DNA from: Gnetum montanum
Taxonomy: Eukaryota > Streptophyta > Gnetopsida > Gnetales > Gnetaceae
Reading direction: 5' to 3'
Length of the DNA stretch: 64,000 nucleotides
Assembly: GCA_015680685.1 (NCBI GenBank)
Contig: MNCI01003306.1
Span: 714,980 to 778,979, forward strand
Shown: positions 23,116 through 34,696 of the stretch, piece by piece
How positions within the stretch are numbered: the stretch's first letter is position 1
Layout: every line of letters begins with the position of its first letter
Program-made: the position numbers and the translations under genes
Notes under the pieces: generated by a model
What the model saw: only the letters and a program-made list of their open reading frames with translations
Database searches by the model: none
What the model was told of the DNA's origin: nothing

Positions 23116-24769
23116 GTAATAACTACTTAGACACTCCACTTGAACTAGACTTCTAAAATGTTTTGTGCATTTGGTAGGCCAAAATTACAAGGAGTTTTCA
23201 TCTTTTGCCTAAACTATAAACTCTAAATCCTAAACCCTAAAGTAATGATATGGTCCGATTCCAATGTAACACAATGTTTAAATTAACATCTAACTTTAAA
23301 TCATAAATGAAAATTACATACTCTATCTAACAATAAACATGAAAACTTTTATGATTCCTATTGTCCTTCTTAGGTTTTCTAGTTATCATACTTAACCTTC
23401 ATGTAATGACTATTCATAACTTTTCCAATTAAATACTAAGTTTACAATACAAGTGATGGTATCCCAAGAGATTTTTGTGCCTTGGATGGTAATTTTTAGT
23501 TTTGGCCTTTATATGTTCTTAGTTGTTTCAATTTATCAAACATGAAAACTTTTATGATTCCTAATGTCATACTAAGGTTTCCAACTCATGATACCTAACT
23601 ATCATCTAATGACTATTCATAACTTTTAAAATTTAAATACTAAGTTTACAATAAAAGTGTTAGTATCCCAAGAGGTTATTCTACCTTAGGTGTTAATTTA
23701 TACTTTTTGTTGTTATATGTTAGGGTTTTTTTAATATGCTATGGTTATTGCAAGGTAATCCTACTTGCAGCATATCGCAATTCATGTACTAAAGTATCCT
23801 AGAAGGTGTCGTGCCTTTCGGTTGGGGTAAATTTCAAGCATTTTTGGGCTTCTAAATGGTCAAATTGTATTCTAGCTGAAATTGTGTGTGATTGGCACTC
23901 TTAGTAGCATGCACTTTCTAGAATGCAGGATGGTGTTGCTCGTAGGCCCTCATAGCATACAGATCAAACTATGAGTAACAATTTAAAAATGTGAGATGCA
24001 TTATTATATTTAAATTGTGATAAGAGAATTAAAGTGTAACTCATAGTTATATGTAAAATGTGATTTGCAGCACCTTGCATTGTGGGGTAAAATGTAAAAA
24101 AATAAAAATGAATTAGCTTAAATATTATTTTCACTTTTAGTTTCACTTACGTGTAGCAAACATTAGGTGAGAAGTAGTTTCATAGAAGGCTATAGAGCAA
24201 GGCAACGAAGGTAGTAGTAGAGGATTTCATTTCAAAGTATTAAATTTTAGAATTTGAAATAGCCAAAACCAGGAGGGTGAGTTAAACCACATTGTAATTC
24301 TACATTTATTATCTTTTTTTCTCATGTTAGGGTTAGCTCTAACAATATGCAATTTGATTATATTGGAGAATTTTATTTTTGAATATGATTTTCAAATTTT
24401 TGATTGCTCATTTTTTTCTATTTTTATTTGAAAAGTCATTAACACTTTTTCATAGATTGCTCTAGTTGTATTTTCTTTGGTTGTATTTCTTTGTATTAAT
24501 TATTGAAGCTAATGTTGGGATAAGGTACCATGATTCCTAAAATTACATTACTAATTTTTCTTAGAATCTAGTTCTTTATTCTAGGAATTATTAAACTTTG
24601 TATATTTCCCCTTAGCACTATTTCTAAGTAGAAGGGGTTAAATGTAGAAAACACTACAGCAACTCCTTAAAAACAAACATTTGAAGAATGTGAGGAAGAC
24701 AAGAGCATGTCATTTTTTGGGAAACTATGTGGCAGTAAGAAATACAAAATCTCCCAGCAAGGTATTTTT
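23116..24769. other. AT-rich DNA with one 203-bp tandem duplication; no gene seen
   Basis: The block starting aaacatgaaaacttttatga (23335) recurs, diverged, at 23538, so the period is 203 bp. The remainder has no recognisable gene. Part of it may be the 5' flank of the MULE transposase relic that begins near 24770. Confidence 0.5.
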
Positions 24770-25531
24770 TAAAAGATGATATTCAATGGTCTTATTTCTA
24801 TGACAATGCATTTGCTTGGATATATAGAGATAGAGTAGATGATTTTATTGAGGGCAAACAGAAGAATGAGTTCTTTCCTTGTGAATTTTTCTATAGAATG
24901 AAAAAAAAATAGAAATGGACAAAGGAGACTTGCTCATGAGCAAACTATTACACTAGTCACATAATGTAAGTTAGTTACCACTATTTTGTATTTATGTAAT
25001 AATGTCTTATAATACAAAAATGCATAATTTAGAAGACTAAAAACCTTGTGTGAATATGTTTTTTAGTCAGTTATCATTACCAGTATGGACCAAATGTTAC
25101 CATAGGGATAGCACCCACGGAAGGTAGAAAAAAAAATAAGACTGGAAGAAAGACTGGTTATCAATGTCATTTCATAGTTTGCTATATGAGAGGAGGTGAT
25201 CATGTTGCATGTATTATATATAAAGAAATCAATCACATTGACACATCAGGAGCTTATTGTCATGGCTTGCTTAGTCCCATGACAAATAAAAGAAACTCAA
25301 AATCCATACACATTTCCAATGAGGTGCATCAAAAGATATTGTGTTTATGGAAAGAAGGATTACCAGTAGATCTCATCTATGAGAGGTATATAAAGAATCT
25401 TTTTAAGAGAGGATAGGAGTTCAAGTTATTACGAAAGAGGATATCTTTCTTGTTAAAAAATACATCTCCAACATTTGCAAAAATGTAACCCCTAATTACA
25501 AGAAAAGTAAGCATGATAAAATCAGTACCTG
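24770..25531 (+). pseudogene. MULE-type transposase (SWIM zinc-finger class), N-terminal part
   Basis: MULE transposases cut and paste Mutator-like DNA elements. A plus-strand frame around 24775-24910 reads ...WSYFYDNAFAWIYRDRVDDF. After a likely intron (donor GTAAGTT at 24966, acceptor TTTTTAG ending at 25076), the frame resumes with HYQYGPN and GRKTGYQCHFIVCYMRGGDH, ending in ILCLWKEGLPVDLIYERYIK (to about 25400). This is the order I know from plant MULE/SWIM-type proteins, where a CHF-V zinc-binding segment precedes the catalytic domain. Stops interrupt it (TAG near 24911). The gene is cut by the retroelement at 25532 and continues at 31950. Confidence 0.7.
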
Positions 25532-26110
25532 TGTAACAACGTTGCCCTGACGTTGCCCGACACCCCAAGGAATTCACGAAGATCCAATGGATCTAGGGCA
25601 GAAGACCTGGGGAATATGCCTCAAGTAAGCAAGAAACTCACGAGTGAGTGCAAACAGAAGCATAGCTTCTTGACGTACATGACCACGCACCCCATTGAGG
25701 GTAACCAAACTCCAAAACGAGGACCAAGCAAACAAGCACATACACAACCTTGTAGACCACATCGGTGGAAGGGGAGACGATGCACCTATAAGGGAAGGTG
25801 CCTCACCCCCAGATCCCTCACGATTTGGTACAAGGTGTGGCCTGGCACTGCACCAAAACTATCCAGTCTTGGCTACCTACATATCTACGACCGCCGTAGA
25901 ATCAGGGCCATGTAGTTCTCCACGGAGAAGAGTGGAATGAAGAGGACTTAGAAGAGAGTGCAACAGGAGGGTGTCCTATTGCTAGCTTGGAACCACCAAG
26001 CCAGGGTGGGTTTTGTAACACTTGAGAGCCACTCGAGGGTGCCTTAGAGTGTTCCATGGCCCCCAAACCATGGGGAGAGCCCAAGAGAACCACCACTTTG
26101 GGACATCTCT
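25532..26110 (-). repeat. Left LTR of the 6.4-kb element, inverted
   Basis: It starts TGTAACAACGTTGCC and ends GGGACATCTCT. This is the reverse complement of the right LTR, which starts TGTAAGAGATGTCCC and ends CGTTGTTACA. Only the terminal taca is missing at its inner end. The position equivalent to the right LTR's TATA box reads tacaaaa here (on the minus strand), so the promoter copy is mutated. Confidence 0.8.
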
Positions 26111-26111
26111 C

Positions 26112-26122
26112 GGTATCAGAGC
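26112..26122 (+). other. Primer binding site for initiator tRNA-Met
   Basis: GGTATCAGAGC lacks only the leading T of the standard plant element site TGGTATCAGAGC. It sits two bases inside the left LTR, where minus-strand DNA synthesis would be primed in a plus-oriented element. Confidence 0.75.
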
Positions 26123-29100
26123 ATTTTTGAAATTGTATTGTGATATGGTTGTGCTCTTTGGTTGTGTTACTCCATTGAGCTTGTTTGGTTAATGGTCCCT
26201 CCAGATTGATACCTAGGTTCTCTAGGGTCATATCCTTATGTATTTTGGAAGAGTTGCTTGATGGTACTGTTCTCTACTCTTCTTGAGGGGAAAGATGAGA
26301 AATTGTGAGCAACTGATGTATGTTGCTGTCTGTGGGGATATAAACGATGGCGTTGTGGTGATGTCCTTCACTTGTTTACTTGTGGTAGGACTAGTTGTGA
26401 TTGTATGTGATATGGTTGAGAGAAGTTCTACTAGCAACTTAGGAATTTTGTTGCTCAAGGAGCTCCCATCTTATCCAGTGATTCATCTGGGATGAATCAG
26501 ACCGAGTCTCCGCTTCGGTTTCCACCCAGATGACATGTTTCAAGATGGCATTTGTTGAATCATGCAAGATATGATATCCTTGACACTCCCACTCACCCTA
26601 GATATAGTGAGTATGGGAAAATACAAATGGGGACAAGATGGTTCCCAGGTACCTCAGGATGGAGGTCTTTCGGACATGTGCTCCTGGTGAGCCTTGTTCT
26701 GGGTGGACTAAGATCGTTGCTGGTAGACTTCGTAAGTTCGTGTTTGCGATTGTATGTTTGTCTATTTGTGTATGTGTGTCTTCTTGGTTGCACTTTCAAA
26801 TTCTGCATGCGTGTTATTGTGGTTGCATCTATCGTTCATAACGCAAGGCTTAAATGTTTTACACAGTCTAATAACTTATTGTTGGGAACGTTGAGGATGA
26901 AATGGTTGTTTGTGTCATCCCAAAGCAAAATGTTTGTTGTCTTGTTTGAAAAATTCTTGTGCATGAGGCATGATTGCCCTTATTGTTAATCTTTGTGAGT
27001 TGTGCTCCTTTGTTGAGTTGGTGGTGTTGCCCTTGGGCTTGTGGCATCACTATTTTGATTGGTGACATTTCTTGGTCACTTTGATTCGAAGACTATTGGT
27101 GTGGGTCATCCTATTGTTGGTTCTTGTTGAGATGTCACCTTGTTTGATGAGTCTTCTTNNNNNNNNNNNNNNNNNNNNNNNNNNNNNNNNNNNNNNNNNN
27201 NNNNNNNNNNNNNNNNNNNNNNNNNNNNNNNNGAGTGTGTTGAAATTTTGGTCCTGGTTGAGGCCAGTGTTAGTTGCTAGGAATGATTTTTGTGTATGAA
27301 TCTTGAAATTCTGAGAGTGTGCTATCTCTCTCTTGGTGTGTCTCATGATGAAATAGTTTGTTTGAGTGGGGATCAGATTCCTCCATCAATGTTTTGCATG
27401 ATTGATCTTTATACATGTTGTTGAGGTCTTGAATTTTATGATGTGCAAGAGTGATATCTCTTTGTTATATGATCATGCTTGATGGTTGTGAATGAGGCTG
27501 ATGTACTAATCGTGTTCCTGCTAACTTCTATGTTTCTGAGCTTATGTCTCAGTGTTTGCAGGTAGCACAGGTACAAAGATGTAGCCAGTGGTGACCTCAG
27601 TTGATTCTATGAGCACTATGTATATGGGGAAGATATGTGCTCCTGAGACCTTCATGAACTGATTATTTGGTCTCAGAATTCCAACATTGGGTTGTGGATT
27701 TATTAGTACCTTAGCTATGATGGATCAGCAGGTACATCATGATTTGTTTACCTCTCAGTGCTGGGGGAGCACTAACAGAGGACCGTGATCTATCCTAGAC
27801 CCTACAAATATTGGGCTAGCAGATGGCATGAAATGGTATCCTTGGCCATGCGAGATATTGATGGCCCAGGAGTGGCCAATGCAATGAGGTCCCACTATGG
27901 TAGGATGGTGGATACTCAGTTGGTGTGTTTCGTTATTCGATCGTTGAGTTCGTGTCTCAAATCATTTTCGTTCGAGGTTACCCATGCAGTTGGTTTAGTG
28001 TGATGGTAGATCATGAATCTTTTGAGATAGTGGTGTAATGACAGATGATCGTTTATGCTTCGTGAAAGAGACAAGTTTTTCTCAAAATAGCATGGTTCTT
28101 TCTTGGTATGCTCTTGGTGGCCTAAATCTTCCAGCTTAGGAAGGGTTTGGGTAGTTTGTCCTATAGCCTTTTAGGCTTGGGTAGCATTCCCAAATACCAT
28201 GTATGATCCCATATATGAATGTAATCCAATCCTTGGGTGTGTGAAATGTATTCTTGTGATATTCTCAATTTGATTGTATGCACTCAAAAGTGCTAGATGT
28301 ATTTCCTATGTGACTCAGTTGTCTCCTAGTTGTAGGCCTATGCCACACACTGTGACAAGGCCAAGCTTGATGTATGGTGTTTTCCTGGTGCTTGTTTTAA
28401 AGCGCCCTTGCTATATGTTGTAAATGGCCTTTAGCCTTGATGTATAATTCTACTGAAAACCTCATGAGAAATGCTTCAATTATGATACGGTGTTGTAACG
28501 AATGGACTAGGGCATGTCCTTGCCCATTATGCTCTTGAATTGGTGCCATGTGTTCTTGATGATGTTGGCATGCCTGGATGGTGTATGCTTGGTGAACGTC
28601 CTTGAGATAGGACAAATCTTGGAAACACATTTTCTTGTGTTCCTGGACTGGCAAAGATCTTGTCCACAGAAGATCGATGGTGACTGAAATTCACATCAAT
28701 GTGATGTCTAATAGTGGATTTGAGTAGAGTTCTGGGTAGTGGCACCTAGACTTACTCTTCCATGTTGGAAGCGATCGTGGAGCAGTAGTTCAAATGTTGG
28801 GATGGTGGTCCATCCTTGAATAAATGACATTACAGATACAGAAATTGTGATTTCTCTTAGTGGCCTTGCTTTGTGGGCTTGAATGTGCCCAAAACACTTG
28901 AGCTAATGCTCTCATGATTGGAGGGGCTTCTAATGATTTGTGCATGTTGGTGGGCTCTCGTGACAAATTGCTTTTGGTGCTTTGGAGAGCTAGGATGCAC
29001 TCTCATAGATTGGGACTGATTGGTGCCTTCGTGGTCTATGGTGTGATTCCATGATAGGGGACTCGTTGTGCCTAATAGGCTATGGTTTCTTGCTAAATTT

Positions 29101-31299
29101 TCCCATGTACTCTGTCCCTTATGTACACTGATGTATTACATAGTCCCTTACTTATGTATTGTCCCATGTCTCTGGTGTGACGTTAATTCATGTTGGTGTT
29201 CTCACCTCCCTAGTGGGATAGCAGAGTTGACCATGATATTACTTGGTGAATCCTTAATTTTATGAGGGATCATTCTTCATCTCAATAGATGCACTCTTCA
29301 GTTCCTGAAATAATAAGGTAGGTGGTATTGAGATGGTTGTCTCCTATGAGAAGTTGATCTTTGGGACTTGTTCCTAGCTATGGTCCCATGTTCGTGAACT
29401 CGTGGGGCTTGTTCTCAGAGACAGAATGTTGTTACCTTGGTGAAATTCATGAAACCTCCTTTGCGAAGTCGTGTTATTGATGTAAATTAAAGATACATAT
29501 TCCTCTTTGTGTAAGCAAGGCATGATCTTGTGTACTCTCTTAGTTTTGGGGGCTTTAGAGTAACTTCCTTGTTGGGGTTCTTTGGTAGACCATCCCTATT
29601 GTAAACCCTTTGGGGATGAATCGTTTAGTATTCGAGTTGTAAATGATGTTGATGAAAGTCCATTCCTTGTAAAACTATCTTGAGGACCTAGTCCTCCTAT
29701 GGGCAAGATGTTGTTGACTTGTGTCTATTGTTTGGGTTGAATGATAATAGGTAGTGGTGCGGCCTTATCCACCACAAATTGATGTAAATGGGCTTGACTG
29801 GGATGTATGAAACAAAAACCCAAATCTCCCAAGATGAAACAGAAATCCCTCTTGATCAAAGGGATGAATTGCTTGGTGTCTCGAGTTGTTCTCAAGAGGA
29901 AAATTGAAATTGGGTAAGACTTGTGAACCCATGTCTTCCCTTAGCTAGTGACAGTTCCATGATATGGTTCTATTGGCTATATTGACTACTTAGGCATGTA
30001 TGATGGGTAAGGTGTAGTTGGGCTGCTATACTTACCTATAGAAGAAACCTCCCAAAGAGGATCCTTCCTGCAAGTGCAAAATCTATTGAAAGGTGTTGAT
30101 CATGAGACTGGCAATCGTTCTTGATATCGTGGGGAAATGAAAATTTTGAGAATGTTGATGTTCCTTGGAGAATTCATGATCTGGTTACTCTCTGAGATGA
30201 CTCTATATTTGTTCATGGACCTTGTGTTTAGAAAATAGTGCTTGTCCCATAACTTGGAGTTGATGGATAACTTGCATGTGGCAGCTGTGGGTGGTCCTTC
30301 TTCATGAACGGGATATTATGGTTGCATTCGATGGTGTGCTTATGGCTGATCTGAGATAGGTGATGGAGGATTGTCATAGGGTTGGTTGCCTAATTGACCC
30401 TCCCTTGTTCTAACGTTCGAGCAGGCATTCTCGATGTTGGACAATCACAACAGGTGTTAATGATTGTGGGGGCTTGTTGTATGCTATTCTCCTGGAGAAG
30501 CTTCCAAACAGATTTTTGGATCTTCTCTCTCATTGGAATACTATGGAATGATGAATGATGAATTGAGGCATGCGGTGCTGGTGTTTGTAGATGACAAGGT
30601 CAAGCTCAAAGATCTACCCTTGTACCTTGTTTGTAAGGGAGAACATGCTTGACTCCCTTCATACTAGCTTGAATAAACATGATGAGAAAAAAGAGAATGT
30701 GCATGGTATTGATGCATGTGGAATCAATGGTTAGATGGTTGCACTGGTGAGACTCCATGGGTCTCGATGCGAGTAGCAGAACATGAAGTTTTGACAAGCA
30801 TGAGTTGCTTGCAGAGACATTTCTCTTAGGAGTGTGTCCTCCCTCTCGGTGTGATGTTCCCAAGTCCCTCACCATGGGTAGTGGCCCTAGTGAGCCCTCA
30901 GAAAAAAATCAATGGGTGCTGAGATGCCATTCACAGAGCAACTTGGCAGGACTTGTGGAAGAGGAGCTGTCTTCTTGCATAAGTATGGGTTTATGCAAGA
31001 AGATATGTCTCTAGATCCTCAGAAGGGATGGATCTAGGGGATGCCTTAGAGACGTTGGCCCTTTGGGTTAGACTCTCCCGCTTGTATAGAGAAGGGAAGT
31101 CTTGGGCTTCCTCCAATTGCCCTTGTGTTTCATGCAAGGCATTGGATGGAAGGATGTATTAGGTGTTGGGGTTGGTACCTTCCTTCAAGCTTAGCGTCTA
31201 AGGAGTTGACGAATCCTTGGAATTGATGGAGTTCCGAACCCATGTAGAAGTGTACACTCGAAGCTATCCTAGGCTCCACTCCAAGGAAGGCGCTTCTTT
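26123..31299 (+). mobile_element. Interior of the 6.4-kb element; no coding sequence recognised
   Basis: It is T/G-rich on the plus strand, with only short frames (longest about 145 codons at 26552-26989) that do not resemble Gag, Pol or other proteins. The part at 26125-27060 has a second copy, antisense, at 1069-2060. Similarity between the copies includes non-coding phrases and several indels, so conservation is of the nucleotide sequence rather than of a protein. Gap 27159-27232 is unsequenced. Confidence 0.6.
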
Positions 31300-31302
31300 G
31301 TG

Positions 31303-31313
31303 TGGGGGAGGAT
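31303..31313 (+). other. Polypurine tract of the 6.4-kb element
   Basis: gtgggggaggat ends directly before the TGTAAGAG start of the right LTR, where plus-strand DNA synthesis is primed. This supports plus orientation of both the interior and the right LTR. Confidence 0.7.
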
Positions 31314-31949
31314 TGTAAGAGATGTCCCAGAGTGGTGGTTCTCTTGGGCTCTCCCCATGGTTCGGGAGCCATGGAACACTCTGAGGCATCCTCGGGTGGC
31401 TCTCAAGTGTTATAAAACCCACCCCGGCTTGGTGGTACCAAGCTAGCAATAGGACACCCTCCTATTACACTCTCTTCTAAGTCCTCTTCATTCCCCTCTT
31501 CTCCGTGGAGAACTACATGGCCCTGATTCTACGATGGTCATAGATATGTAGGTAGCCAAGACTGGATAGTTTTGGTGCGGTGCTAGGCCACAGCTTGTAC
31601 CAGATCGTGAGGGATCTAGGGGTGAGGCACCTTCCCTTGTAGGTNGCTTGTACCAGATCATGAGGGATCTGGGGGTGAGGCACCTTCCCTTGTAGGTGCA
31701 TTGTCTCCCCTTCCACCGATGTGGTCTACAAGGTTGTGTGTGTGCTTGTTTGCTTGGTCCTCATTTTGGAGTTTGGTTACCCTCAATGAGGTGCGTGATC
31801 ATGTACATCAAGAAGCTATTCTTCTACTTGCACTCACTCGTGAGTTGCTTGCTTACTTGAGGCATATTCCCCAGGTCTTCTGCCCCAGATCCATTAGATC
31901 TTCGTGAATTCCTTGGGGTGCCGGGCAACGTCGGGGCAACGTTGTTACA
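31314..31949 (+). repeat. Right LTR of the 6.4-kb element, plus orientation
   Basis: It runs from TGTAAGAGATG to GTTGTTACA with a TATA box (tataaaa, 31411-31417). A 51-bp block (31594-31644) is repeated at 31646-31696 around a single N at 31645. The two copies differ at two positions, so this is probably two alternative reads joined by the assembler. Without that block the length is about 585 bp, matching the left LTR. Confidence 0.8.
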
Positions 31950-33566
31950 ACTTGGCTATGGTACTAAATGACCAATGATTTTTTTCTTTTACTACCAAGA
32001 AGACAACTAAGAACAAGGTGTCCCATTGATCATCAGGTTGCAATCACCTTGGATGCTCAAAAAGATGATAGCTCTATCTCAACGTAGTATCCTTGTAATG
32101 GATTCCACCTTCAACACTAACAAATATGATGTAAGTTTCAATTATGAATATTATTATTCCATTTAAAAAATTGTTGGTGTTATAGTAGTCTTCTACATTA
32201 ACTAATTACAAACATGTAGTTCTCTTTGTAGTTCCATCTTCATATCATGATGGATTTTGATTCATATTATAGTGTACTTCTAGTTGCATTGGTGATATCC
32301 TCAAGGTGCACCAAATTAGACATAAGTGGTTGGCTTTCAGAGCTCCCTTGAAGGGGCAAGGCTAAGGATCCTAATTAGATAGTAAATGCTTTCATGTTAG
32401 ATGACTCAAAGGCAGATATGAATGCTATGAGGTAATTTTTAAGGCATTCAAAAATAAATTTGAAATCATGTTACCTTGGTTTGAGATATCTTAACATGTG
32501 CTTAAATTTGATAATTTAACATGTCTATTTTTGGGAGTAGCATTTTTTTATGTATTTATCATGTTTGGAGGGCATGGAGGAAGAACTTGGCAACCAAAGC
32601 TAGAGATTCCAATTAGAGAAAAGCAATTGATGATCATCTTAATCATAGTATGAATGAATGCAAAATTGTTGTAGATGTTGTTGTGGAAATAGATAAATTT
32701 ATTGACAAGTTTCATGAGAACTTAGACTTCATTAAATATGTAAAATAATAGTGGTTAAACGGAGATAAATTTAGGGAGTTTTTATTCCATAGTATCATTC
32801 TATTAAAGTTCATATTCACACTCATAAAATCTTTGCCTATTTGTTTATTGCTTATTTTTATCTTTAACCTTTTGTGTCTAGAGATGTGGGCTAAAGCATT
32901 CTATGATCCCATGAATAAAAACACACAAATAATGCTGTCAAGTCATACCATGGATTTTTAAGTGGAAAATTTTTAAGAGATATAAGAAATAGGAAATATT
33001 GAAGGATTTATTGGCTTATATGGAGCTTGAGAAACGTACAACTATATTATTGGCATAGTTCAAGAATTAAAGTTGTAGGATATTTTGTAAATAACATAAA
33101 GTTTTCAATAAGAAGTCTTGGGAAAAGGTTTTATAAATATTTGATGTTGACTGTGTCTAGGTTGTGGAAAAGGAAGATGAATATGCTATACAAAGTCAGA
33201 ATAGTTTGATGCTAAACACTTGGCATAGGGCTTCAAAGGTGTTTTCTTTTAGTATATCTTGTGAGTGTAAATGGTCTTGTCTTGACCATTTTTACAAACA
33301 CTCGATGAAAGTTCTTATTAGGGTAAAGGGTTTCACTAATGCATTTAAGTTCTTCTTCCAAGATGAGTTTTATGATTCGTGTGTTCCTATGGAACTAAGT
33401 TCATTCAAGCCACATCAATTCCCTTACGAGGAAAATGCTTTAAAACTTGCAATGACACTAGAGACATTAGGATTAACTAGTTGGAGGTTTGTGATAAAAG
33501 AGGTGGAAATGGAGGAGAAAACATACCAAGATATGGATGTCAACAAAGATAAAGTAGATTCACAGT
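31950..33566 (+). pseudogene. MULE-type transposase, C-terminal part with catalytic core and SWIM zinc finger remnants
   Basis: It continues the gene cut at 25531. Near 32090-32130 MDSTFNTNKYD matches the first catalytic segment of MULE transposases (D-S/A-T-F). Next come FHLHIMMDFDSYYSVLLVAL and MLDDSKADMNAMR (about 32390-32430), then WRAWRKNLATK (about 32573-32605), the usual W-x-R-AW segment. Near 32920-33010 a block like the N-T-x-M-L-S-E-S/SH region is broken by stops. The open stretch 33164-33583 contains CECKWSCLDHFYKHSMKV, which fits a SWIM finger (CxC...xH) with one Cys or His position changed. Frameshifts and stops are frequent. The relic is ended at 33567 by an inserted LTR. Confidence 0.7.
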
Positions 33567-34438
33567 TGATGAGTGGCAAGTAGGCCCTACATCCAACCAT
33601 ACGAATCACTAAGTGTTCATGTGCGATCTAGTCAAATTCTATGGACTTATAACCTTATAAGTATGTTGGTCTCTAGGAAGTGAAATTAACCATTATAATT
33701 GTTGTTTTCCCATTTACACTTGTGAAATGCAAAGGTATGGTTAAGTGTAACTAAGGCATATGATTTTTATAATTTTTATGTTTTTTGTTTTAAGTCATCT
33801 AAGGATAAAGAATAATGAATAAAATAAAATAATTAAATTGCTAATTTGTCCTAACTAGCTAAACCTAACTAATCCTAACATAAGCATCCATTGCGACTTG
33901 TTGTACACATCCTGAACACGTTTAATGCTACTGGGTTATCAAATGTTAAGCGTTACTGAGAGTACCAAGCACCAAGCATATGCTTGAAGTGGTCGTACTT
34001 ATGTACTTAATTAATCACTATTTAATCTAGCTTAATTTAGATTAATTACTTAAAGCATGAAAGGAAATTGCATAAAACATTAAATGCATAAATAAATAAT
34101 TAATCTATTTCAAAGTGTTGCAAGGTTTATTAGAAAGCTCGTCTTTATTACTACACACACTACTGTGCTTAGGTACAACAATGCTTGAATAAATATCTAT
34201 ACATTGTTTGATTTCTATTGTAGACACTTAGAAAAAATATCTAGCTTTCAAATGACAAAACTGCAAGAGCTTCACTACAACTATGAAAAAGATCCCATAA
34301 ACACGGTGGGTGAGCATGTATTTATAGGCAAAAATAGACACTATGTCTATGAGGCCATGTCAACGCAATAATTTCCATCTTAACATGGTCGCATCAACGA
34401 GGCCTTGTTGATGGGACCCAAGAAAACATGACTCATCA
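33567..34438 (-). repeat. LTR A, 3' LTR of the tandem array
   Basis: An 872-bp LTR on the minus strand, starting TGATGAGTCATG (high coordinate) and ending CCACTCATCA (33567). The minus-strand TATA box (tataaata) lies near 34318-34325. The aataaagacgag and cttgcaaca blocks typical of the family lie near 34130-34150. It directly abuts the MULE relic, so it marks the outer boundary of the whole minus-strand array. Length and ends equal those of LTR F at 56197-57068. Confidence 0.85.
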
Positions 34439-34696
34439 TACACTTACAACTGAATGAAAATTCATCCTCGAGTGAACAAAAGGAAAAAGAATTTTCTTAT
34501 AAAAGTTTGGGAAGGCATGGGATTATTGACTAACTATTGGCATACATAAACATAACACACATGAACAAACACTAAGTTCTTAAGTGTATGGAATTACAAT
34601 CATTACAAAGTTTTGGTATTCAGGACAACAAAATTGAACACTAAGACAAAAATAACAAATATAATTCCTCTGATGATGTGAAGACAAGGAAGAAGT

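Larger units (their letters stand above)
25532..31949 (+). mobile_element. Non-coding LTR retroelement with LTRs in opposite orientation
   Basis: The whole 6.4-kb insertion lies inside the MULE transposase relic and is flanked by near-identical five-base sequences: acctg (25527-25531) and acttg (31950-31954). The right LTR (31314-31949) is in plus orientation, preceded by a purine tract and holding a TATA box. The left LTR (25532-26110) is its reverse complement. Immediately after the left LTR, ggtatcagagc (26112-26122) matches the classic initiator tRNA-Met primer site, so the interior is in plus orientation. The interior of about 5.2 kb contains no gag, protease, reverse transcriptase or integrase that I can find on either strand. 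It fits a large retrotransposon derivative (LARD). A 74-N gap lies at 27159-27232. Confidence 0.75.

Noticed and set aside
23216-23242. Telomere-like run (ctaaatcctaaaccctaaag)
   Set aside because: Only one or two units match the plant telomere repeat. This is within what AT-rich DNA gives by chance.
25532-31949. Reading the long inverted terminal repeats as those of a DNA transposon (for example a MULE or foldback element)
   Set aside because: Ends TGTAA...TTACA, the tRNA-Met primer site, the polypurine tract, the TATA box and a five-base target duplication all fit an LTR element. MULEs give a duplication of about nine bases.
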